Assembly (NCBI GenBank): GCA_017471885.1 | Contig: JAFURI010000125.1 | Span: 1 to 64,000, forward strand | Length of the DNA: 64,000 nt | Direction: 5' to 3' | From: Clostridia bacterium | Lineage (GTDB): Bacteria; Bacillota; Clostridia; Christensenellales; Aristaeellaceae | In this document: positions 7,786-16,557 of the stretch, piece by piece | How the letters are laid out: the number at the start of each line of letters is the position of its first letter | Numbering within the stretch: the stretch's first letter is position 1 | The notes under the pieces: generated by a model | Told to the model about the DNA's origin: nothing | The model's input: only the letters and a program-made list of their open reading frames with translations | Databases searched by the model: none | Program-made: the position numbers and the translations under genes

Positions 7786-8493
7786 ATGAGCAACATTCCT
7801 ACTGCCCATATTACCGCTAAGGAAGGCGATTTTGCACCTACGGTACTTATGCCCGGCGATCCGCTTCGCTCCAGATTCATTGCGGAGAATTTCCTTGAAA
7901 ATCCTGTGCTGGTGAACAATGTGCGCGGCGTGCAGGGCTATACGGGCCTGTATAAGGGCAAGCGAGTTTCCGTCATGGCCAGCGGCATGGGCATGCCCTC
8001 CATCGGCATTTATTCCTATGAGCTGTTCAATTTCTACGGCGTGGAGAATATCATCCGCGTGGGTACCGCCGGAATGCTGAACCAGAAGCTGAAGGTTCGG
8101 GATATTGTGGTGGGCATGAGCGCCTATACCAACTCCAACTTCGGTGCGCAGTATGGCTTCAACGGCAACGTGGCCCCCTGCTGCTCCTGGGAGCTGCTGA
8201 AGAAGGCGATGGAAGCCGGCGAACGTCTGGGACAGGTTCCGATTCCCGGCGCGCTGTATTCCTCCGACATCTTCTACGACGAATCCCAGGCCGGCGTTGC
8301 GCTGCAGAAACTGGGCGTTCTCGCGGTTGAAATGGAGGCTGCTGCGCTTTATCTGAACGCAGCCCGCGCCGGCAAGAATGCGCTTGCAATCTGTACCATC
8401 TCCGATAATCCCTTCACCGGTGAGGAGCTGAGCGCCGAGGAACGCCAGAACAACTTTACCAAGATGATGGAGATTGCTCTGGAAATCGCATAA
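7786..8493 (+). CDS. deoD: Purine nucleoside phosphorylase, DeoD type
   Basis: Phosphorolyses purine (deoxy)nucleosides to free base and (deoxy)ribose 1-phosphate for purine salvage. The 235-residue length is typical of the hexameric DeoD class. Motifs include the N-terminal M-P-G-D-P-L-R phosphate-binding segment, V-M-A-S-G-M-G-M-P-S, R-V-G-T-A-G, the V-E-M-E-A-A-A-L-Y purine/ribose binding helix and the catalytic S-D-N-P-F block with its Asp. The start codon follows GAAAGGAG. The gene is single, with its own promoter and a bidirectional terminator, and no deoxyribose genes are adjacent. Confidence 0.95.
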   Translation: MSNIPTAHITAKEGDFAPTVLMPGDPLRSRFIAENFLENPVLVNNVRGVQGYTGLYKGKRVSVMASGMGMPSIGIYSYELFNFYGVENIIRVGTAGMLNQKLKVRDIVVGMSAYTNSNFGAQYGFNGNVAPCCSWELLKKAMEAGERLGQVPIPGALYSSDIFYDESQAGVALQKLGVLAVEMEAAALYLNAARAGKNALAICTISDNPFTGEELSAEERQNNFTKMMEIALEIA

Positions 8494-8507
8494 ACTGCAT
8501 ATGATGA

Positions 8508-8536
8508 AGCCCCGCAGCTTGTCTGCGGGGCTTTTA
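8508..8536. terminator. Bidirectional terminator between deoD and sigF
   Basis: A 10-bp stem AGCCCCGCAG/CTGCGGGGCT with a 5-base loop and a short T run. The sigF stop codon lies within its distal edge. Confidence 0.85.
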
Positions 8537-9244
8537 TTCATCCATCCATGCTTTTCTGACGGAAGCCTTGATCGCAGATTCTCTCCGGCTGATCTGCATC
8601 TGGCTGACGCCCAGAGAACGGGCTGTTTCAGCCTGTGTCTTCCCAAGATGAAATCGCATCAGAAATATGCGCTGATCCTCACGACTCAGTCTGGACACAA
8701 TATCCTTCAGCAGCAGCCTGTCCATCCATGCATCCTCGGAGGGAAGCAATTCCGACAGTGGGCGGACGCAGCGTTCATCAGCAGCGTCCAGCGAGGTGAC
8801 GGTGACCTCATCGGGCAGCAGCATAAGCTCAGCTGCATCCATTCGGAGCGCAGAAGCCAGCTCCTGTATGGTTGGTTCACGCTGAAGATGGGACGTCAGC
8901 ATACGTTCCGCCTGCCGGAGGCGGCTGCGAAGCTCCCGGTCCTTCCTTGGAATGTGGACGGGCGCACTGCACCTGCTTGTCATGCGCATTTCACCAAGAA
9001 TCATGGCTGCGGCATAGGTAGAGAAGGCTGTGCCGTAGTCCGGATCGTATCGCGAGATAGCCTTCATCAGTCCGACGCAGCCCTGCTGGTAGAGCTCTTC
9101 TTTTTCCCTTCCGCAGCCGGGAAAGCGCTTCACCAGCGTGGCGACAAGCGGCAGATGCTGCTCTGCAAGGGCCGTCACCGCCTGTCTGCCTTCCTTGCGT
9201 GCGTTGATCAGCCTCAGGGCAAACTCCTGCCGAACAGCTGTCAC
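8534..9244 (-). CDS. sigF: RNA polymerase sigma-F (early forespore sigma factor)
   Basis: The first forespore-specific sigma factor of sporulation. The 236-residue protein has region 2 (E-E-L-Y-Q-Q-G-C-V-G-L-M-K-A and F-S-T-Y-A-A-A-M-I-L-G-E-M), region 3 (H-I-P-R-K-D-R-E-L) and a region 4 helix-turn-helix (K-T-Q-A-E-T-A-R-S-L-G-V-S-Q-M-Q-I-S-R-R-E). It starts with GTG at 9244, which overlaps the spoIIAB stop in a GTGA arrangement, so translation is likely coupled. Its identity as SigF rather than SigB or SigG rests on its place after spoIIAA and spoIIAB. Confidence 0.95.
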   Translation of the reverse strand: MTAVRQEFALRLINARKEGRQAVTALAEQHLPLVATLVKRFPGCGREKEELYQQGCVGLMKAISRYDPDYGTAFSTYAAAMILGEMRMTSRCSAPVHIPRKDRELRSRLRQAERMLTSHLQREPTIQELASALRMDAAELMLLPDEVTVTSLDAADERCVRPLSELLPSEDAWMDRLLLKDIVSRLSREDQRIFLMRFHLGKTQAETARSLGVSQMQISRRESAIKASVRKAWMDE

Positions 9245-9678
9245 ACGACGCCTCCCGCGCGGATGCGCTTGCGCATGGATACCGTCGTACCCGCTCCCGG
9301 CTGCGAATCCACCCGAAGCTCGTCCATGAACGTCTGCATTACCGCAAAACCCATGCCGCTGCGTTCCTGCTCAGGATGCGAAGTATAGAAAGGTTCCATT
9401 GCCTGGTCTACGTCGGCAATGCCTTTTCCGCGGTCCTGTACCTCCACCGTAAGCCAGCTTCCGTCAATCCTCGCCCGCAGCTCCACTATACCTTTTGTGC
9501 CTTCATATCCGTGTACGATGGCGTTTGTCACAGCTTCGGAAACTGCGGTCTTCACGTCGGCAATCTCTGAAACCGTCGGGCTCATCTGCACCGCGAAGGC
9601 AGCAATGACGACACGGGCAAAGGATTCGTTCTCTGCCAGTGAAAGAAAAGTAGTCTGCATCTCATTATGCTGATTCAT
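9241..9678 (-). CDS. spoIIAB: Anti-sigma F factor / serine kinase
   Basis: Binds and holds sigma-F inactive, and phosphorylates SpoIIAA. The 145-residue GHKL ATPase shows the N box E-A-V-T-N-A-I-V-H-G-Y, the G1 box D-R-G-K-G-I and the G2 box R-S-G-M-G-F. Its ATG overlaps the spoIIAA stop (ATGA), and its own stop overlaps the sigF GTG, so the three proteins are translated as a coupled set, consistent with the need for balanced stoichiometry. Confidence 0.95.
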   Translation of the reverse strand: MNQHNEMQTTFLSLAENESFARVVIAAFAVQMSPTVSEIADVKTAVSEAVTNAIVHGYEGTKGIVELRARIDGSWLTVEVQDRGKGIADVDQAMEPFYTSHPEQERSGMGFAVMQTFMDELRVDSQPGAGTTVSMRKRIRAGGVV

Positions 9679-10004
9679 GCCTGCGCCTCCTGCTGCTTAT
9701 CCAGCTGCCTGATAATTCTGTCCATGCCGGACATGTGGAAGATTCGGCCTATGTGCCTGTTCATGTGGATCACTGCGAGCGTTCCGCCCCTGTCCCGCAT
9801 GATCCTGTAACGCCCGAGAATCACGCCGATTCCCGAGGAATCCATAAACGACAGGGTTGTAAAGTCGAGAATCAGCATCCTTATACCCTTGTCTGCTTCA
9901 AGCAGCGCGTCCAGTTCCCTTCGTATGGACTGCGCACAGAAATGATCCAGCTCACCGTTCAGCCGTACCACAAGCCTTTCTCCATCCCGTATGGTCTGAA
10001 GCAT
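9675..10004 (-). CDS. spoIIAA: Anti-anti-sigma factor SpoIIAA
   Basis: Releases sigma-F by binding SpoIIAB when unphosphorylated. The 109-residue STAS-domain protein keeps the phosphorylation motif F-M-D-S-S-G-I-G-V-I-L-G-R; by comparison with Bacillus the phosphorylated residue is Ser57. The start follows AAGGAGG on the minus strand. It is the first gene of the operon and lies behind a SigH-type promoter. Confidence 0.95.
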   Translation of the reverse strand: MLQTIRDGERLVVRLNGELDHFCAQSIRRELDALLEADKGIRMLILDFTTLSFMDSSGIGVILGRYRIMRDRGGTLAVIHMNRHIGRIFHMSGMDRIIRQLDKQQEAQA

Positions 10005-10042
10005 GGCGTTTCGCCTCCTTGCATGCCTGTATTCGCTGAAGG

Positions 10043-10072
10043 GGATTCAACCGTATACATGCGCATTCCTTT
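10043..10072 (-). promoter_or_regulatory. SigH-type promoter of the spoIIA operon
   Basis: On the minus strand AAAGGAATG (10072-10064), a 12-base spacer and GTTGAATCC (10051-10043). This fits the known SigH pattern of an RNAGGAWWW-like -35 and an RNNGAATWW-like -10; the core AGGA and GAAT are exact. Confidence 0.75.
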
Positions 10073-10111
10073 GACGGATTATGTCTGCTTTTGCTTATGC
10101 CCGATATTTCG

Positions 10112-10118
10112 TTCGACA
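10112..10118 (-). promoter_or_regulatory. Spo0A box upstream of spoIIA
   Basis: TGTCGAA on the minus strand is a perfect Spo0A box (TGNCGAA), about 40 bases upstream of the SigH -35, the position expected for activation. Confidence 0.65.
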
Positions 10119-10135
10119 TCTTTTGCAGCGCACAA

Positions 10136-10163
10136 AAAAGGAACCGGTTTTACGGTTCCTTTT
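10136..10163 (-). terminator. Terminator of the RR-HK-synthetase-exporter operon
   Basis: A stem AAAAGGAACCG/CGGTTCCTTTT with a 6-base loop; read on the minus strand it ends in a T run. It separates this operon from the spoIIA control region. Confidence 0.85.
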
Positions 10164-10174
10164 GTCAGATTTCA

Positions 10175-10603
10175 TTATTTCATTTTGATCAGCAGCACGC
10201 CTGCCGTCATGCATCCAAGTCCGAGCCACTTCTTCCATGTGAAAGCGACTTGCTCTGCACCCATGATTCCAAAACAATCGATCAGCGCAGCTACGGCAAG
10301 CTGTGACAGAAGAATGGTAGATATGGCTACGGTGGGGGAAAGCGCGCCTACAGAAAGCATTACCGTAACGGTGATGACAGGCGCAAGCACGCCTCCAAGC
10401 CATGCATACCATGGGGCCTGAGGCATCATGCGTACGTCTCCCTTACCCCAGAAAAGTGCGATAATCAACGCCAGCACAAAACCAGTCAACTGCACGTAAG
10501 CATTGGTTTCCAGCACGCCGGCTTTTTCGCCCATGCGTGTGTTCATCACACCTTGTATGCTCATGGCCGCGCCTGCAATCACGGCGTAAAGAAAGCCTGT
10601 CAT
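10175..10603 (-). CDS. DMT-superfamily small exporter (YdcZ/DUF606 type)
   Basis: A 142-residue protein with about five hydrophobic helices, typical of the half-size DMT transporters annotated as YdcZ or DUF606. The N-terminal A-G-A-A-M-S-I-Q-G-V-M-N-T-R segment and the terminal W-L-G-L-G-C-M-T-A-G-V are family features. The substrate is unknown. The ATG at 10603 is chosen over 10609 on ribosome-site spacing (GGGAGG at 10611). It is the last gene of a four-gene minus-strand run with the alarmone synthetase and a two-component system. Confidence 0.8.
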   Translation of the reverse strand: MTGFLYAVIAGAAMSIQGVMNTRMGEKAGVLETNAYVQLTGFVLALIIALFWGKGDVRMMPQAPWYAWLGGVLAPVITVTVMLSVGALSPTVAISTILLSQLAVAALIDCFGIMGAEQVAFTWKKWLGLGCMTAGVLLIKMK

Positions 10604-10644
10604 GACCATCCCTCCCGGATACAGTATGGCAGGCCGTCTTCGTT

Positions 10645-11322
10645 TTATACGCGCTCCAGCTTTTCAAGTGCGGTATTGTCCAGCCTGTCATGGATCCGCT
10701 GCATGCGCTGATCCAGCACGGCAATGTCTTCGGCAATCTGCTGCAGCTCCCGGGAAACGTCTTCTGTTACAACGCCGTCCCCCTTATAGCGCAGTGAATG
10801 CTCAAGCGAAGCCCAGAAATCCATGGCGATGGTGCGTATCTGTACCTCCACCGGCACCATGACGCGGCCTTCGGCAAGAAATACAGGAATCTCAATTACC
10901 AAATGCAAACTGCGGTAGCCGTTGGCCTTCGGTTCCCTGATATAGTCCCGTACGCGGATCACCTTCACGTCGTCCTGACTGGTAAGCAGATCCGCCACGG
11001 TGTAGATGTCCTCGATGTAGGAGCAAATCACTCGAACACCGGCGATGTCCATCAGGTTTTCCACCGCGGAGGAAATGCTGACGGATTCGTTTCTGCGGCG
11101 AAGCTTTTCCATCATGCTCTGGATGGATTTCATTCGCGTCTGCATATGATGGATTGGATTCCGCTTATGCCGGGCCTGAAATTCATCATCCAGAATTTCC
11201 AGTTTGGTCTTCACTTCCCGGATCGCGGCCTGATACCGGCACTGAATGCTGAAGAACTCGTCTACCATCTGCTGGAACTCGATGGAAAGCTGTTCCATGG
11301 CTTCCCGTTGAAGCTTGTTCAT
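10645..11322 (-). CDS. Small alarmone synthetase (GTP pyrophosphokinase, RelQ/SAS type)
   Basis: Predicted to make (p)ppGpp by pyrophosphate transfer from ATP to GTP or GDP. The 225-residue protein has only the synthetase domain: D-I-A-G-V-R-V (Asp92), the G-loop E-P-K-A-N-G-Y-R-S-L-H (Tyr136) and V-E-V-Q-I-R-T (Glu159), flanked by helical regions. It lacks the hydrolase HD, TGS and ACT domains of Rel. The ATG at 11322 has GAGGAG upstream and lies 2 bases after the histidine kinase stop, so the gene belongs to the two-component operon. Confidence 0.9.
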   Translation of the reverse strand: MNKLQREAMEQLSIEFQQMVDEFFSIQCRYQAAIREVKTKLEILDDEFQARHKRNPIHHMQTRMKSIQSMMEKLRRRNESVSISSAVENLMDIAGVRVICSYIEDIYTVADLLTSQDDVKVIRVRDYIREPKANGYRSLHLVIEIPVFLAEGRVMVPVEVQIRTIAMDFWASLEHSLRYKGDGVVTEDVSRELQQIAEDIAVLDQRMQRIHDRLDNTALEKLERV

Positions 11323-11324
11323 GC

Positions 11325-12668
11325 TCAATTCTCCTCTGACGGCTGATTTCTTGACTGAAGAGGAAGCCTGACTACAAAAGTGCTGCCCATGCCCGGAGTG
11401 GATTCCACAGACACGGTTCCGTGCAGAATATCCAGAATGCGTTTGACAAGGCACAGGCCCAGCCCCACGCCCTGTTTGCTCCGCGAACCGTCCACCTGAT
11501 AAAAACGGTCGAAAATCCGTGTCAGCGCTGTCTCGTCCATGCCAACGCCGTGATCACGCACGGTTACCACAGCTTCCGTGCCGCCGCTGACTGAGACCTC
11601 AATGATGCTGCCGTCAGCGGAGAACTTGACTGCATTCTGCAGCAGGTTGATCCACACCTGAACCAGCAGCTCGCTGTCGGAATAGATGGTCACCTGCTGC
11701 AGATCCAACTGCCACTCGATCTGATGAGCCGACCAGGTCGGTTCAAGACGCAGGATAACCTGTCGGAGCTGTTCATCCAGCCGGAACTCTGTACAGCAGG
11801 CTGGAGCAGCCTGTTGCTCCAGTGCGGAAAGGCGCAGAAGCGTCTCGGCAAGGCGGGAAAGTCGGTCGCTTTCCTGTACGATCATATCCACATATTCACG
11901 GCGTGCATCGTCGTCCAGTCCGTCCATCTGCAGAAGACGTGCAAACCCTCTGATGGAAGCAATGGGCGTTCGGAATTCATGACTGATGGAGCTTATGAAG
12001 TCCTTTTGGAGATACGACGTTTTGCCCAGCTGATCCGTCATGCTGTTGAAGGAACGCATCAGTTCGCCGACCTCGCCCGCAACGTTATCCGGAAGCTTGA
12101 CGGAAAAGTCGCCGTCGCTGACCTGTCTTGTGGCGTTTGTAAGCGCTGTGACAGGCCTTGCAAGGTTTCTGGAGGCCATCCAGGACATGACAACAAATAT
12201 CATCAGACACATGGTCACCGAGCCGAATACGCGCACAAAGGACAGCGCAAACACGTTGATTCTTCGCGACGGTACAATGGACACGACTGTATCCTTGAGT
12301 TCAAGATAGGTTTCCGGCTGACCAAGCATATGACTGCTGACCGTGACAATTCTGTTTTCCCTCAGGTATTGCCGCAGCTCATGTGTAATCTCCTCCGGAG
12401 CTGTGATTGTCAGCTTAACGGAAAGAATATCGTTATCCGCTACATTCACAATCTCGGCCGGAGACAGGTCGGTTACTTGTCCAAGCTCCAGCAGATAGAT
12501 GGCTACCGCATGCTGATTCAGCGCCAGCTCCTCCCGGACGCTGATGACCCCGTAAATGAAGGAGGAGGCCAGCGAAAAGAAGCTGGCGATCACAGAGCTG
12601 ATCAGCAGTACGCCCATGGCTCTGTTGCGGAATGTATATGGATGGAGCAGCTTGTGCAGTTTACCCAT
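11325..12668 (-). CDS. Sensor histidine kinase
   Basis: A 447-residue membrane sensor. Transmembrane helices lie near residues 18-42 and 138-163, enclosing an extracytoplasmic domain of about 95 residues, then HAMP (165-215), HisKA with S-S-I-S-H-E-F-R-T-P (His230), and HATPase_c with Q-N-A-V-K-F-S, D-H-G-V-G-M, F-D-R-F-Y and G-V-G-L-G-L. Its ATG lies inside the 3' end of the response-regulator gene (8-base overlap), so translation is coupled. The signal is unknown, but the alarmone synthetase follows only 2 bases after its stop. Confidence 0.92.
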   Translation of the reverse strand: MGKLHKLLHPYTFRNRAMGVLLISSVIASFFSLASSFIYGVISVREELALNQHAVAIYLLELGQVTDLSPAEIVNVADNDILSVKLTITAPEEITHELRQYLRENRIVTVSSHMLGQPETYLELKDTVVSIVPSRRINVFALSFVRVFGSVTMCLMIFVVMSWMASRNLARPVTALTNATRQVSDGDFSVKLPDNVAGEVGELMRSFNSMTDQLGKTSYLQKDFISSISHEFRTPIASIRGFARLLQMDGLDDDARREYVDMIVQESDRLSRLAETLLRLSALEQQAAPACCTEFRLDEQLRQVILRLEPTWSAHQIEWQLDLQQVTIYSDSELLVQVWINLLQNAVKFSADGSIIEVSVSGGTEAVVTVRDHGVGMDETALTRIFDRFYQVDGSRSKQGVGLGLCLVKRILDILHGTVSVESTPGMGSTFVVRLPLQSRNQPSEEN

Positions 12669-13338
12669 TGGTTTTCTCCGCCTTATATCCCAGCCCGCGC
12701 ACGGTCTGGATCGTAAAATCGTCGAACATCTCGCACTTTTCCCGTAGACGTTTGATATGTACGTCTACCGTGCGCTCGTCGCTCTGTGCGTCCATACCCC
12801 AGATTTCATCCATCAGCTGCCTGCGTGTGAAAATCTGCCTGGGGCTGGACAGGAGCTTAAAAAGGAGATAGAACTCCTTTTTCGGCAGCGTCAGGCTGTC
12901 GCTTCCACGTGTAATGGTCAGCGAATCGTAGTCCAGCACGCAGGAGCCTACGGTCAGCCGATGACTTGTCATGGCCTGCGCCCGGCGAAGGAGCGCGCCT
13001 ACATGCAGCAGAAGCTCGTCCAGGTCCACAGGCTTCGTCAGGTAATCATCCGCGCCCGAGGTAAAGCCTGCGCGCTTGTCCTCAATGGTATTACGGGCTG
13101 TAACCAGCATAATGGGCAGCAGGGGATAGCTTTGCCGCAGCTCTGCGGTGAGCTGCCAGCCGTCCATCACAGGCATCATCACGTCTGCGATAACCAGATC
13201 CGGCATCACGCGTTCAATGCTCTGCAACGCCTCCGCGCCATTGGCTGCAGGAATGGTCTGATAGCCGTTCAGACCAAGAAAAGCGCACATCATCCGCTGC
13301 AGCGGAATATCATCTTCAACAATCAAAATGGTAAACAC
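12661..13338 (-). CDS. OmpR-family response regulator
   Basis: A 225-residue two-domain regulator. The receiver has E-D-D at residues 8-10, the phosphoacceptor D52 in V-I-A-D-V-M-M-P, and the switch Lys in L-T-K-P. The C-terminal winged-helix domain has L-P-K-K-E-F-Y-L-L and V-D-V-H-I-K-R-L-R-E-K. The start is a GTG at 13338; a weak AAGGTG lies 11 bases upstream, so initiation may be moderate. It is the first gene of the RR-HK-synthetase-exporter operon. Confidence 0.92.
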   Translation of the reverse strand: MFTILIVEDDIPLQRMMCAFLGLNGYQTIPAANGAEALQSIERVMPDLVIADVMMPVMDGWQLTAELRQSYPLLPIMLVTARNTIEDKRAGFTSGADDYLTKPVDLDELLLHVGALLRRAQAMTSHRLTVGSCVLDYDSLTITRGSDSLTLPKKEFYLLFKLLSSPRQIFTRRQLMDEIWGMDAQSDERTVDVHIKRLREKCEMFDDFTIQTVRGLGYKAEKTNG

Positions 13339-13371
13339 GGATTGATCAGCACCTTTCGTCTCTGTGTGCTT

Positions 13372-13380
13372 ATTATACCA
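13372..13380 (-). promoter_or_regulatory. Extended -10 promoter for the two-component/alarmone operon
   Basis: TGGTATAAT on the minus strand (13380-13372) is an extended -10 with perfect TATAAT; no good -35 is present. Confidence 0.65.
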
Positions 13381-13425
13381 TTAATAAGTATATACATGCA
13401 ATGTGAACTGACGATGAATGATTGT

Positions 13426-13460
13426 AAAAAAAGCCGGAACGGCGTTTGAGCCGATCCGGC
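13426..13460 (-). terminator. Terminator of the aminotransferase-tyrS-yigZ operon
   Basis: An 11-base stem GCCGGATCGGC/GCCGTTCCGGC (one mismatch) followed on the minus strand by seven T residues. Confidence 0.85.
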
Positions 13461-13466
13461 AGGGGA

Positions 13467-14102
13467 TTATTCTGCATTCCAGGCCTGATAGGATTCATCT
13501 TCCAGAAGGCATTCGAAACGTCCATCCGTGATGCGTGTCAGTTCGTTGACGACCTGTTCAGCGTCCTTTTCCCGCATCAGCAGGGTGAATGTGACGGCTG
13601 TGGTAAATTCGCTGGAGACAAGCTGTACCGGCAGTGTGCGCATGGCGTGCTGCACCTTGTCCCACAGGGGGTATGCTACCTCGCAGATGTATTGCTGGGA
13701 GGGCTCCATTACCACCACCTGCGCCGCCCTGAGGGCGATCACCGTGCCCTGTGTATAGGCGCGCACAAGACCTCCTGCTCCCAGAAGCACACCGCCGAAA
13801 TAACGGGTGACCACTACGCAGCAGTTGACCACGCCCTGGGCTTTGAGCACTTCCATCATGGGAAGACCCGCCGTGCCGCCGGGCTCGCCGTCGTCTGAAT
13901 AACGCATGACGCCTGCATTGCGGCCGATTACATAGGCATAGCAATTATGGGTGGCGTCTTTGTGCTTGGTACGGATGGATTGCAAGAAAGCAAGCGCCTC
14001 TTCCTCTGTTTCGCAGGGGCAGGCATATCCGATGAAGCGGCTCTTGTTGATGATCACCTCATCGGATGCGCTCTGCCTCAGCGTTTTGTAGGACGCGCTC
14101 AC
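13467..14102 (-). CDS. YigZ/IMPACT family protein
   Basis: A 211-residue member of the YigZ/IMPACT family, with an N-terminal UPF0029 domain and a C-terminal DUF1949-like domain. Motifs are [15 protein letters not shown] and [10 protein letters not shown], followed by [19 protein letters not shown]. The molecular role in bacteria is not settled; eukaryotic IMPACT modulates Gcn2. The GTG start at 14102 overlaps the tyrS stop (GTGA), so it is translationally coupled to tyrS under the Tyr T-box. Confidence 0.9.
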   Translation of the reverse strand: MSASYKTLRQSASDEVIINKSRFIGYACPCETEEEALAFLQSIRTKHKDATHNCYAYVIGRNAGVMRYSDDGEPGGTAGLPMMEVLKAQGVVNCCVVVTRYFGGVLLGAGGLVRAYTQGTVIALRAAQVVVMEPSQQYICEVAYPLWDKVQHAMRTLPVQLVSSEFTTAVTFTLLMREKDAEQVVNELTRITDGRFECLLEDESYQAWNAE

Positions 14103-15325
14103 TTCAGGATCAGACGGCGGAAGCCCTTCTTGCCCTTCTGGAGCATCAGGCCGTCCTCGCCGAACATATCAGCGCTGATAACTGCGCCGAAGTCTTCCAC
14201 CTTGGCGTTGCCCAGCAGCACAGCGCCGGCCTTCACCTGATTGCGGGCGTCGCTCTGGCTCTTGCACAGGCCGGACTTCACCAGCATGGTGGTGACGCGG
14301 GCGTCCTCGGCCAGTTCGGCAGCGGTCAGCTCGTAGGAGGGAACGTTTGCGCCGTTGGCGCCGCCGGCAAACAGCGCGGCAGCTGCGTCAGCGGCCTTCT
14401 TTGCTTCCTCTTCGCCATGCACCAGCTTGGTGACCTCAAAGGCCAGAACCTTCTTGGCTTCGTTGATTTCGCTGCCCTCCAGCGCGCCCAGACGGCGAAC
14501 CTCATCCATGGGCAGGAAGGTCAGCAGACCAAGGCACTTTTCCACGTCCTTGTCGTCAATGTTGCGCCAGTACTGGTAGAAATCGAAGGGAGTGGTTTTG
14601 TTGGGATCCAGCCACAGGGCGCCCTTTTCGGTCTTGCCCATCTTCTTGCCGTCGTGGGTCAGCAGCAGCTGGAAGGTACAGGCGAACGCCTTCTCGTTAT
14701 CCTTGCGGCGGACGAGATCCGCGCCGCCCAGCATGTTGGACCACTGGTCGTTGCCGCCCATCTCCAGCCGGCAGCCATAGCGGCGGAACAGCTCCAGGAA
14801 GTCGTAGGACTGCATCAGCATGTAGGTGAACTCCAGGAAAGACAGACCGTTCTCGGATTCCATACGGGCACGGTAGCAATCCGCGCGGAGCATGGTATTG
14901 ACGGAGAACATGGAGCCGATATCGCGCATGAAGTCGATGAAATTCAGATGGCGCAGCCAGTCGCCGTTGTTGACAATGATGGCCTTGCCTTCAGAGAAAT
15001 CAAGGAAACGGGACATCTGCGCCTTGATGCACTCCACGTTCTGGTCGATGGTTTCTACGGTCATCATTTTGCGCATATCGGTCTTGCCGGAGGGATCGCC
15101 GATCATGGCGGTGCCGCCGCCCATCAGCGCAATGGGCTTGTGACCAGCCTTCTGCATGTGCGCCATGGCCATGATCGGAATGTAATGGCCGATATGCAGG
15201 GAATCAGCGGTAGGGTCGAAACCTACGTAGAAAGTGGTAGGCTCCTCAAGCTGCTTGTAAAGTTCTTCTTCGAAGGTGGTCTGGGCAATGAAGCCGCGTT
15301 CCTTCAGGATGTCAAGTACGTGCAT
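14099..15325 (-). CDS. tyrS: Tyrosyl-tRNA synthetase
   Basis: Charges tRNA-Tyr. The 408-residue class I synthetase has the H-I-G-H motif at residues 44-47, the tyrosine pocket G-G-N-D-Q-W-S-N, the K-M-G-K-T version of the KMSKS loop, and a C-terminal S4 RNA-binding domain. The ATG at 15325 is preceded by AAAGGAG; a longer in-frame extension lacks a ribosome site. It is 34 bases after the aminotransferase stop, in one operon behind a T-box whose specifier is a Tyr codon, which fits control by uncharged tRNA-Tyr. Confidence 0.96.
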   Translation of the reverse strand: MHVLDILKERGFIAQTTFEEELYKQLEEPTTFYVGFDPTADSLHIGHYIPIMAMAHMQKAGHKPIALMGGGTAMIGDPSGKTDMRKMMTVETIDQNVECIKAQMSRFLDFSEGKAIIVNNGDWLRHLNFIDFMRDIGSMFSVNTMLRADCYRARMESENGLSFLEFTYMLMQSYDFLELFRRYGCRLEMGGNDQWSNMLGGADLVRRKDNEKAFACTFQLLLTHDGKKMGKTEKGALWLDPNKTTPFDFYQYWRNIDDKDVEKCLGLLTFLPMDEVRRLGALEGSEINEAKKVLAFEVTKLVHGEEEAKKAADAAAALFAGGANGANVPSYELTAAELAEDARVTTMLVKSGLCKSQSDARNQVKAGAVLLGNAKVEDFGAVISADMFGEDGLMLQKGKKGFRRLILK

Positions 15326-15359
15326 GTCTGTATCTCCTTTCAATGATGGAAAAACTTGT

Positions 15360-16544
15360 TTATCGAAGCGCCTCGGCAAACACGCTGCGAAGCACAGCCA
15401 TGCCGGTGCGAATCTGATCAATGGTCGAGTTGGAGAAATTCAGGCGGAGGGTGTTCTCGTGTCCGCCGTCGGCGAAGAAGTGCGTGCCGGGGACGTAGGC
15501 TACATGCTGCTCCACGGCTTTTTCCAGCAGGTCCTTGGAATCAATGCCCTCGGGCAGCTCGACCCAGATGAATAATCCGCCCTCGGGACGGGTGAATCTG
15601 GTGCCCACGGGGAAGGTCTCCAGTTCCTCAAGCATGGCGTTCATCTGTGCTTTGTAGCTTGCACAGATGGATTCGATGTGGCCGGGAAGTAGATTACGAC
15701 GCAGATACTGGTCAACCACAGCCTGATTCAGATTGGCGCTGTGCACGTCTGTCGACTGCTTACCGATGGTGCACTTGCGCAGAATGGCGGGATCTCCTGC
15801 CATATAGCCTACGCGCAGGCCGGGGGAAATGATCTTGCTGAAGGAACCGAGGAAAACCACCCAGCTCTCCTGATCGTAGGACTTGATGGCCGGAACCGGT
15901 TCGCCCGCGTAGCGCAGATCGCGGTAGGGATCATCCTCCGCGACGATCATGCCGTATTTTGCAGCCAGATCGGCAATCGGCTTGCGGCGGTCGGCTGCCA
16001 GCGTTTTGCCGGTGGGGTTCTGGAAGGTGGGGATGGTGTAGAGCATCTTGGGCTTGTGGCGGATGATAGCCTCCTCCAGCTTGTCCACGATAATGCCGTT
16101 TTCATCGCTTTCCACGGGTACAAGCTTTGCCTGATAGAGGTTCATGCACTGCATATTGCCCAGGAAAGTCGGGTTCTCCACCAGAATTACGTCGCCGGGA
16201 TTGATCAACGCCTTGCAAAGCAGATCCATGGCCTGCGTGGAGCCTGTTACGGGCAGTACTGCAGGCACAGTGCAGCCAAGCTGCTTCTCCACATAGGGCT
16301 TGAGACTTTCCAGCAGCGCGGGATAGCCTTCGGTTGCGCCGTACTGCAGAATGGCTTTTCCGTTGAGCTTCATCACGTCCTGCACAATACCTGCAACTGT
16401 TTCATCGGGCAGAGCAGAGAGCGCGGGATTGCCGCCGGCAAAGGAGATCATGCCAGGCTTGGCGATCATCTTGAAAATCTCACGGATCGCACTGCCTGTC
16501 ACGCCGTCAAATCTGCTGGCAAATCGGAGGGAATCCAGTTTCAT
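15360..16544 (-). CDS. PLP-dependent class I/II aminotransferase, probably for aromatic amino acids
   Basis: A 394-residue fold-type I aminotransferase of the MocR/2-aminoadipate-aminotransferase-like group, without the helix-turn-helix of MocR. The PLP lysine is in [20 protein letters not shown] and D-D-P-Y-R-D-L-R are the other cofactor motifs, and R-L-N-F-S-N contains the carboxylate-binding Arg. On sequence alone the substrate is open (2-aminoadipate, kynurenine or aromatic). The upstream T-box with a UAC specifier and the downstream tyrS argue for tyrosine or prephenate transamination; that is inference from context. The ATG at 16544 fits the AAGGGGG site better than 16550. Confidence 0.85.
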   Translation of the reverse strand: MKLDSLRFASRFDGVTGSAIREIFKMIAKPGMISFAGGNPALSALPDETVAGIVQDVMKLNGKAILQYGATEGYPALLESLKPYVEKQLGCTVPAVLPVTGSTQAMDLLCKALINPGDVILVENPTFLGNMQCMNLYQAKLVPVESDENGIIVDKLEEAIIRHKPKMLYTIPTFQNPTGKTLAADRRKPIADLAAKYGMIVAEDDPYRDLRYAGEPVPAIKSYDQESWVVFLGSFSKIISPGLRVGYMAGDPAILRKCTIGKQSTDVHSANLNQAVVDQYLRRNLLPGHIESICASYKAQMNAMLEELETFPVGTRFTRPEGGLFIWVELPEGIDSKDLLEKAVEQHVAYVPGTHFFADGGHENTLRLNFSNSTIDQIRTGMAVLRSVFAEALR

Positions 16545-16557
16545 ATCCATGCCCCCT

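Noticed and set aside
9241..10004. RsbV/RsbW/SigB stress cassette instead of spoIIA.
   Set aside because: Gene order and overlap, the SigH-type promoter and the Spo0A box fit spoIIAA-spoIIAB-sigF better; no rsb genes are adjacent.
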